From Byssovorax sp. (GTDB lineage Bacteria; Myxococcota_A; Polyangia; Polyangiales; Polyangiaceae), in assembly GCA_025362495.1 (NCBI GenBank), contig JANYGI010000157.1, forward strand, positions 43,638 to 107,637: a stretch of DNA of 64,000 bases, given 5' to 3'. Below are positions 59,295-64,000 of this stretch, in pieces. Position 1 is the first letter of the stretch, and each line of letters begins with the position of its first letter. The position numbers and the translations under genes are program-made. The notes beneath the pieces are model-generated. The model did no database searches. It had not been told where the DNA came from and worked only from the letters and a program-made list of their open reading frames with translations.

Positions 59295-60068
59295 ATGCTT
59301 TTTCGGTTGCCACGAATCGCCTGGGTGTTTCCGCTCGCGACGCTCCTGCTGGGCGCCGGATGCGCGCCGAAAATCGGGAAGTCGTGCACGCTGTCGACCG
59401 ACTGCTCGCAGCTCGGCGATCGCCTCTGCGACACCACGCAGCCCGGCGGCTACTGCACGATCTTCAACTGCGAGCCCGACACCTGCCCCGAGGCGGTGTG
59501 CGTCGGCTTCGACTCGCAGATCGATCCGGCGTGCGGCGCGACGCAGGCCAGCCAGGCCGCCCGCTTCGAGCGGACGTTCTGCATGAAGGGCTGCAACGAC
59601 GACAGCGACTGCCGCGACGGCTACAAGTGCCAGGAGCCGAAGGCGCTCAGCGCGACGATCGTCGATCTCACCCTGCCCTCGACGACCGGCGTGTGCATCG
59701 CGGGCGTGCAGACCTTCAGCCACTGCGGCGCGGTCGCCGCGGCGTGCACGACGAACGTCGAGTGCTGCAGCGGTATGTGCACCGCCGGCCGCTGTACGCT
59801 CCCGCCGATCTGCACCGCGATGCCGGTGATGGACGGAGGCACGTTCCCCCCGCCGTACATGCCCGACGGCGGCGTCAGCACCAGCTCGTCGTCGAGCAGC
59901 GCGTCGAGTTCGAGCAGCAGCGCGTCGAGCTCGAGCACCAGCGGCGCGGGCGGCGCGGGCGGCGCGAGCGCCACGAGCACCTCGAGCGGCAGCAGCAGCG
60001 GCGCGACGGGGACGGGCGGCGCCGGCGGAGCGAGCACCGCGAGCGCCAGCAGCTCGAGCTCTGGCTGA
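59295..60068 (+). CDS. Cys-rich lipoprotein with Ser-rich C-terminus
   Basis: 257 residues. Signal peptide with lipobox (LLLGAGC). The Cys-rich part (about residues 25-175) has EGF/Kazal-like spacing (CTLSTDCSQLGDRLCDT, CNDDSDCRDGYKCQEP, CCSGMCTAGRC). The last 80 residues are nearly all Ser, Gly, Ala and Thr. This reverses the usual order in its cousins, where the low-complexity linker comes first. Surface location and an adhesive or structural role are inferred. The gene stands alone after a divergent gap of 276 nt from the ferredoxin start. Confidence 0.72.
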   Translation: MLFRLPRIAWVFPLATLLLGAGCAPKIGKSCTLSTDCSQLGDRLCDTTQPGGYCTIFNCEPDTCPEAVCVGFDSQIDPACGATQASQAARFERTFCMKGCNDDSDCRDGYKCQEPKALSATIVDLTLPSTTGVCIAGVQTFSHCGAVAAACTTNVECCSGMCTAGRCTLPPICTAMPVMDGGTFPPPYMPDGGVSTSSSSSSASSSSSSASSSSTSGAGGAGGASATSTSSGSSSGATGTGGAGGASTASASSSSSG

Positions 60069-60138
60069 GTCGTCCCGAGGCTTCGATCGCCGGCCGATCG
60101 CCGCGCAACGATCGACCCGCGTGCTAGCCTCCGCCGCG

Positions 60139-61203
60139 ATGTTCCGGCCCCCGCCGCTCCCCCGCACGCTCGACGCGGGCCTGCGCGATCTCGACGCGAA
60201 GAAGCCGAGCGTCCGCATCGAGGCCCTCCGCGATCTCGCGCGCCACGCCGAGTCCTCGCGCGTCACCGTCGTCGCGGCGATCGAGCGCGCCCTCGGCGAC
60301 GAGGCCAGAGAGGTCCGCGCCTCCGCGGCCACGGCGCTCGCCGACATCGAGGCGCGCGAGTCGACGGCCGCGCTGATCACCGCCGCCGCCGATCCCGAGG
60401 TGATCGTCCGCCAGATGGCGATCGCCGCGCTCGGCGAGATCGGCGATCCCGAGGCCACGCCGACGCTGCGGGCCGCGATGGACGACGCCGCGCCCGAGGT
60501 GCGGTTCCAGGCCGTCATCGCCTACCCCCGCGCCGTCGCCACGCGCGAGGAGGCCGTGCAGGTGCTGCTCAAGGCCACGCGCGACGAGGATCCGCTGGTG
60601 ATCCACATCGCGCTGCGCATGGCCGAAGAGCTGACGGACGACGGGCGGCGCGAGGCCGACGAGCGCGTGCTGGTGCGCGGCCGCGCGCTGCTCCGCCACG
60701 AGAGCCCGCTCATCCGCGTCGCCAGCGCGATCTTGCTGGCGCGGTCGGCGCGCGACGCCGCGCGCAAGGATCGCGCTCTCTGCGAGGTGATCACCGCCGT
60801 CGTGCTCCGCGAAGTGAAGACGCCCGACGGCGAGGACGAGGCCGCGGCCGTCGAGCTCGCGGGGGAGCTCGGCCTCGTCGCCGCGAAGCCGGGCCTCGAG
60901 CGCCGGGCCTTCGGAGGCTTGCTTTTACGGCGCGATCGCTTCGCCTGGCACGCGCGCGTCTCGCTCGCCCAGCTCGGCGACGAGCGCGCGCGCCGCGAGA
61001 TCATGGACGAGCTCGGCTCGTGGGATCGCGATCGCCGCACGCTGGCGATCGCCGCCGCCGGCAAGGCGCGCATGAGCGAGGCGCGCGCCACCATCGCCGC
61101 CATGCGCGGCGACACGCTGCGCGCCGATGGAAGCGCCGTCGACGAGGCGCTCGCCGCGCTCGACGGGACGCCCGAGCCCGCCGCCACCGAGCAAAAAAGC
61201 TGA
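60139..61203 (+). CDS. HEAT-repeat protein
   Basis: 354 residues from the ATG at 60139; a GTG at 60121 is possible, but TAGCCT (60125-60130), a likely -10, overlaps that reading. About seven HEAT/PBS-lyase-type repeats span residues 10-300 (LGDEAREVRASAATALADIE, DPEVIVRQMAIAALGEIG, DAAPEVRFQAVIAY). These form a helical solenoid for protein binding. No catalytic domain is present. It starts a plus-strand run of four small genes with short gaps (31, 17 and 44 nt). Confidence 0.82.
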   Translation: MFRPPPLPRTLDAGLRDLDAKKPSVRIEALRDLARHAESSRVTVVAAIERALGDEAREVRASAATALADIEARESTAALITAAADPEVIVRQMAIAALGEIGDPEATPTLRAAMDDAAPEVRFQAVIAYPRAVATREEAVQVLLKATRDEDPLVIHIALRMAEELTDDGRREADERVLVRGRALLRHESPLIRVASAILLARSARDAARKDRALCEVITAVVLREVKTPDGEDEAAAVELAGELGLVAAKPGLERRAFGGLLLRRDRFAWHARVSLAQLGDERARREIMDELGSWDRDRRTLAIAAAGKARMSEARATIAAMRGDTLRADGSAVDEALAALDGTPEPAATEQKS

Positions 61204-61234
61204 CGCGCCGCGCGCGCCGGGAGAGGACGAGATC

Positions 61235-61843
61235 ATGACCGAGGGCCAGTTCACCGCAGCCGATCTCGAGCCCAGCGACAGCGACAAACGCGCCGCCCGT
61301 CGCGCCGTCGTCGATCGCGTCGCCGCCACCGTCGCCGTGCTCTCCGCGGGCGTGTGGATCGGCGGGATGATCGCGCTCGGCGCCTGCGCCGCGCCCTTCG
61401 TCTTCGAGATGACGCCCGCCCCCACGTCCGGCTACGCGATGGGCGCGGCCTTCGCGCGCTTCGATCAGATCGCCATCGGCGCGGCCGTGCTGCTCCTCGG
61501 CGCCGAGGTCGCGCGCACCCTCGCCGCGGGGCGCCGCAGCCGCAGCATCGCGGCCCGCGTTCGCCGCCTCGTCGCGGTGCTCATGGCCCTCGGCGCGGTC
61601 TACACCGGCCTCAAGATCACGCCCCGCATCAACGAGCTCCACCAGGGCGGCGCGCGCCGTGGCATCGGCGAGGGCGGGATCGAGCTCGAGCGCATCCACC
61701 ACGCCGCCGAGGCCGTCGGCAAGGCGGTCACCGTCGCCGGCGTGATGGTGATCGCGCTCCACATCTTCACGCTCGGCGCAAAGAAGCCCGACGACGAAGA
61801 CGACGACGCTCCCGCTCCGCTGCCCCCCGGGCCGAGCGACTGA
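61235..61843 (+). CDS. DUF4149-like (TMEM205-type) membrane protein
   Basis: 202 residues from the ATG at 61235 with GAGAGG 8 nt upstream. After a soluble acidic start come four membrane helices: AVLSAGVWIGGMIALGACAA, a helix with FDQIAIGAAVLLLGAE, VRRLVAVLMALGAVYTG and AVTVAGVMVIALHIFTLGA. The pattern with GVWIGGM and an ITPRINELH segment matches DUF4149/TMEM205-like proteins of unknown function. An Asp/Pro tail ends the protein. It may be co-transcribed with the HEAT gene upstream. Confidence 0.7.
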   Translation: MTEGQFTAADLEPSDSDKRAARRAVVDRVAATVAVLSAGVWIGGMIALGACAAPFVFEMTPAPTSGYAMGAAFARFDQIAIGAAVLLLGAEVARTLAAGRRSRSIAARVRRLVAVLMALGAVYTGLKITPRINELHQGGARRGIGEGGIELERIHHAAEAVGKAVTVAGVMVIALHIFTLGAKKPDDEDDDAPAPLPPGPSD

Positions 61844-61860
61844 GCGACCGAGGAACCCCC

Positions 61861-62136
61861 ATGCCCCGCGACAACACGCTCTACAACGGCTTCGTCCTCC
61901 ACGACTACCTGGTCACGTTCGTGATCCACGATCGCGGCAATCGCGAGCGCCTGGTCGAGCTCTTTCGCGGGCCGTGGCAAGGCGACGAGGTCACGCCCTT
62001 CACGTGGGAGGTCTCCAACGATCTCAGCCCCGACCAAATGGAGAAGGCGATCCTCGCGGTGATGGGCGAAAAAGATCGCGTCGTTTACTACTATCTCGCC
62101 GACGCAAAGCGGATGTTCCGCATCATCCTCGGCTGA
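61861..62136 (+). CDS. Small conserved-looking protein of unknown function
   Basis: 91 residues. It starts MPRDNTLYNGFVLHDYLVTF and ends VVYYYLADAKRMFRIILG. The strand-helix-strand order (VTFVIHD, helix NRERLVELFR, WEVSNDL, helix, VVYYYLAD) suggests a small ferredoxin-like fold such as Cas2, VapD or signal-transduction modules have, but no catalytic Asp pattern confirms any. The start lies 17 nt after the DUF4149 stop. Real coding is likely because of reading-frame-consistent codon bias and its place in the run. Confidence 0.6.
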   Translation: MPRDNTLYNGFVLHDYLVTFVIHDRGNRERLVELFRGPWQGDEVTPFTWEVSNDLSPDQMEKAILAVMGEKDRVVYYYLADAKRMFRIILG

Positions 62137-62180
62137 CGCGGCGGGGGCGAGCGGCGGGCCTCTCGTGGTACGTTCGCGCC

Positions 62181-63062
62181 ATGGCCTCTCCTCGATGGCT
62201 GGCGATCTCGCTCCTCGTCACGGGCTCGGCGATCGCCTTCGCGGCGTGCTCCGACGTGACGACCGCGACCACGACGAGCACCGCGACGTCGTCGTCGGGC
62301 TCGGGCGGCGCGGGCGGGAGCGGCGTCGGGCCCGGCGCGACGGCGAGCGGCACCGGGGGATCGACCGAGGACGCTGGCCCGCTCACCTGCAAGCTCCACT
62401 CGTACTCGTCGATCAAGGCCGGCCCGTGCGACTTGCTCGCGCAGGACTGCCCCGACGGGAAGACCTGCAAAGAGCAGCAGAACAGCAATGGCACGTGGAC
62501 CACCCAGTGCGTCAGCGCCAACGGCCTCAAGGCCGAGGGCGAGCCCTGCGTCGCCGATGAAGAGTGCCGCGCCAAGCTCACCTGCGCCGCGGGGCGCTGC
62601 TCGCCCGTGTGCTGCGCCGCGACCAACGAGCCTTGCCTCGGCGGCATCTGCAACCTCTTCATCCAGCTCGACAACACCGGCAAGGTCAACAAGCAGGTCT
62701 GTCACTACGCGAAGGCGTGCGACATCCTGACGACGAAGGCCTGCGACACGAGCTTCGGCTGCCACATCGAGGACATCAAGCAGGGGCTCGCCACGTGCGT
62801 GCAGCCGAGCGACAAGCTCACCACCGATCTCGGCCCGTGCCACTACCTCAACGACTGCCCCGACATGGAGCAATGCCTCGACGGCACGCCCACCAAGTCC
62901 GGCAAGTGCCACTTCTATTGCTACCTCGATCAGGTCGATCCCTCGTCGCCCGCCGCGGGCCTCGGCGGCTGCCCCACGGGGCAGACCTGCCAGACGAAGG
63001 TCGACGGCGTGATGTTCGACTTCAACCTCCCCAACGTCGGCCTCTGCGCGCCCGGCACCTGA
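62181..63062 (+). CDS. Cys-rich lipoprotein
   Basis: 293 residues. Signal peptide with lipobox (AIAFAAC). A Thr/Ser/Gly linker of about 45 residues precedes a Cys-rich part: KAGPCDLLAQDCPDGKTCKE, DEECRAKLTCAAGRCSPVCC, ACDTSFGCHIEDI, CPDMEQCLDGTP. About 26 Cys imply disulfide-stabilised modules at the cell surface. It resembles other large-family Cys-rich myxobacterial lipoproteins rather than any enzyme. TACGTT (62169-62174) 6 nt before the ATG may be its -10. Confidence 0.75.
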   Translation: MASPRWLAISLLVTGSAIAFAACSDVTTATTTSTATSSSGSGGAGGSGVGPGATASGTGGSTEDAGPLTCKLHSYSSIKAGPCDLLAQDCPDGKTCKEQQNSNGTWTTQCVSANGLKAEGEPCVADEECRAKLTCAAGRCSPVCCAATNEPCLGGICNLFIQLDNTGKVNKQVCHYAKACDILTTKACDTSFGCHIEDIKQGLATCVQPSDKLTTDLGPCHYLNDCPDMEQCLDGTPTKSGKCHFYCYLDQVDPSSPAAGLGGCPTGQTCQTKVDGVMFDFNLPNVGLCAPGT

Positions 63063-63119
63063 GCGGGATCGACGCTTAAATCATCGGGATCCGCGCCGCT
63101 TTCGGGTATGGTCCCGCGC

Positions 63120-64000
63120 ATGGAAACGCGCGATCCCGCGAGTCAGCCCGACCTCGGCCTCTACCGCGTCCTCCGCGACGACGGGTCGGCCGACCCCGCG
63201 ACCGATCCTGGCATGAGCGCCGAGCTGCTGCTCCGCGCGTACCGGGAAATGAAGCGTCTGCGCCTCCTCGACGCGCGGATGATCCTCCTCCAGCGCCAGG
63301 GTCGCATCGGCTTCTACGGCGCGTGCACCGGGCAAGAGGCCACGCCGATCGCCGCGGCCCTGGCGATCGAGCCCAGCGACTGGGTCTTCCAGGCGCTCCG
63401 CGAGAGCGTGATGATGCTCGTCCGCGGCTTCCCGCTCTCCACGTACCTCGCGCAGATCTACGGCAATTCAGGCGATATCTTGAAGGGTCGCCAGATGCCT
63501 TCGCACATGAGCGGCCGCCAGGTGAACCAGGTCTCGTGGTCGAGCTGCCTCGGCCCGCAGCTCCCGCAGGCCGTCGGCGCCGCGTGGGCCGCCAAGCTCA
63601 AGGGCGACAAGGTCGTCACGCTCGGCTTCGTCGGCGACGGCGCGACGAGCGAGCCCGACTTCCACGCGGCGATGACGTTCGCCGGCGTTTACCGCGTGCC
63701 TTGCGTGATCATCTGCCAGAACAACCACTGGGCAATCAGCGTCCCGTCGAGCCGGCAGACGGCCTCGGCCACGTTCGCGGTGAAGGGGCGCGCGTACGGC
63801 GTCCCCTCGATCCGCGTCGACGGCAACGACGTGCTCGCGCTCTATCACGTCATCTCGGACGCCGTGGCGCGGGCGCGCGCGGGCCGCGGGCCGACGTACA
63901 TCGAGGCCCTCACGTACCGGATCGGCGCCCACTCCACGAGCGACGATCCCACGCGCTACCGCTCGCAAGACGAGGTCGAGCTGTGGATGGAGCGCGATCC
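63120..64000 (+). CDS. Branched-chain 2-oxoacid dehydrogenase E1 alpha subunit (partial, runs off the window)
   Basis: 293 codons to the window end. The thiamine diphosphate motif is GDGATSEPDFHAAMTFAG followed by ICQNNHWAIS. Flanking blocks IGFYGACTGQEATPIAAALA, MLVRGFPLSTYLAQIYGN, KGRQMPSHMSG and YRIGAHSTSDDPTRYRS match the human branched-chain enzyme more closely than pyruvate dehydrogenase as I recall them. With E1 beta it decarboxylates valine, leucine and isoleucine keto acids, feeding iso-branched fatty acids important in myxobacteria. The E1 beta and E2 genes are presumably beyond the window. TATGGT (63107-63112) 7 nt before the ATG is a likely -10. Confidence 0.9.
   Translation, partial: METRDPASQPDLGLYRVLRDDGSADPATDPGMSAELLLRAYREMKRLRLLDARMILLQRQGRIGFYGACTGQEATPIAAALAIEPSDWVFQALRESVMMLVRGFPLSTYLAQIYGNSGDILKGRQMPSHMSGRQVNQVSWSSCLGPQLPQAVGAAWAAKLKGDKVVTLGFVGDGATSEPDFHAAMTFAGVYRVPCVIICQNNHWAISVPSSRQTASATFAVKGRAYGVPSIRVDGNDVLALYHVISDAVARARAGRGPTYIEALTYRIGAHSTSDDPTRYRSQDEVELWMERD

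Overview
The window is very GC-rich, densely packed and bacterial. It suggests a sorangiine myxobacterium (order Polyangiales, Myxococcota). The grounds are the strong G/C third-position bias (which opens kilobase-long false frames on the opposite strand), several Cys-rich lipoproteins with Gly/Ser/Ala linkers, two eukaryote-like Ser/Thr kinases, a SET-domain protein with a lysine-rich tail, and a branched-chain 2-oxoacid dehydrogenase gene. No rRNA, tRNA, CRISPR array or transposase was seen. The species assignment is inference.

1-6.1 kb, accessory edge: a truncated AAA ATPase gene with a decayed partner, an HtrA-like membrane protease with a solute-binding-like protein, and a two-gene AAA ATPase/RloB-family module. 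The RloB module is preceded by a perfect 15-bp palindrome. The two ATPase modules look less GC-rich than their surroundings and resemble defence genes.

6.1-24.4 kb, housekeeping and envelope: uvrC, a Ser/Thr kinase, a VanW protein, the SET protein, coaBC overlapping a CPBP protease, a Cys-rich lipoprotein, yebC, a cation/proton antiporter fused to a PTS EIIA domain, a coiled-coil membrane protein, a PHP phosphoesterase, a truncated VWA-type lipoprotein, a three-gene membrane-protein operon and an NTF2-like lipoprotein.

24.4-55 kb, surface-glycan locus: about ten glycosyltransferase, polymerase and ligase genes, a WecA/WbpL-like initiating transferase, a WbpM/PglF-like dehydratase with a WbpV-like reductase, GDP-mannose dehydratase, a WbpE/WbpD-like aminotransferase/acetyltransferase pair, two AsnB-type amidotransferases, a carbamoyltransferase, a methyltransferase and a frameshifted acyltransferase. 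Together they imply a polyprenol-linked glycan containing 6-deoxy-amino and possibly amidated uronic sugars. No Wzx flippase or ABC exporter was seen. Inserted at 30.1-33.5 kb is a same-strand group: a di-haem lipoprotein, a secreted His-Gly-Tyr-rich protein, a small anchored protein and an HTTM (vitamin K gamma-carboxylase-like) enzyme.

55-64 kb: a lipoprotein and kinase/pseudokinase head the last glycan operon. They are followed by an outer-envelope lipoprotein with a ferredoxin, two Cys-rich lipoproteins, a HEAT-repeat protein, a DUF4149-like membrane protein, a 91-residue unknown, and the start of a branched-chain 2-oxoacid dehydrogenase E1 alpha gene running off the end.

Promoters recur as TTGnnn, 16-18 bp, TAGnnT. 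In several genes the -10 lies only 6-9 nt from the start codon, which suggests leaderless or very short-leader transcripts.
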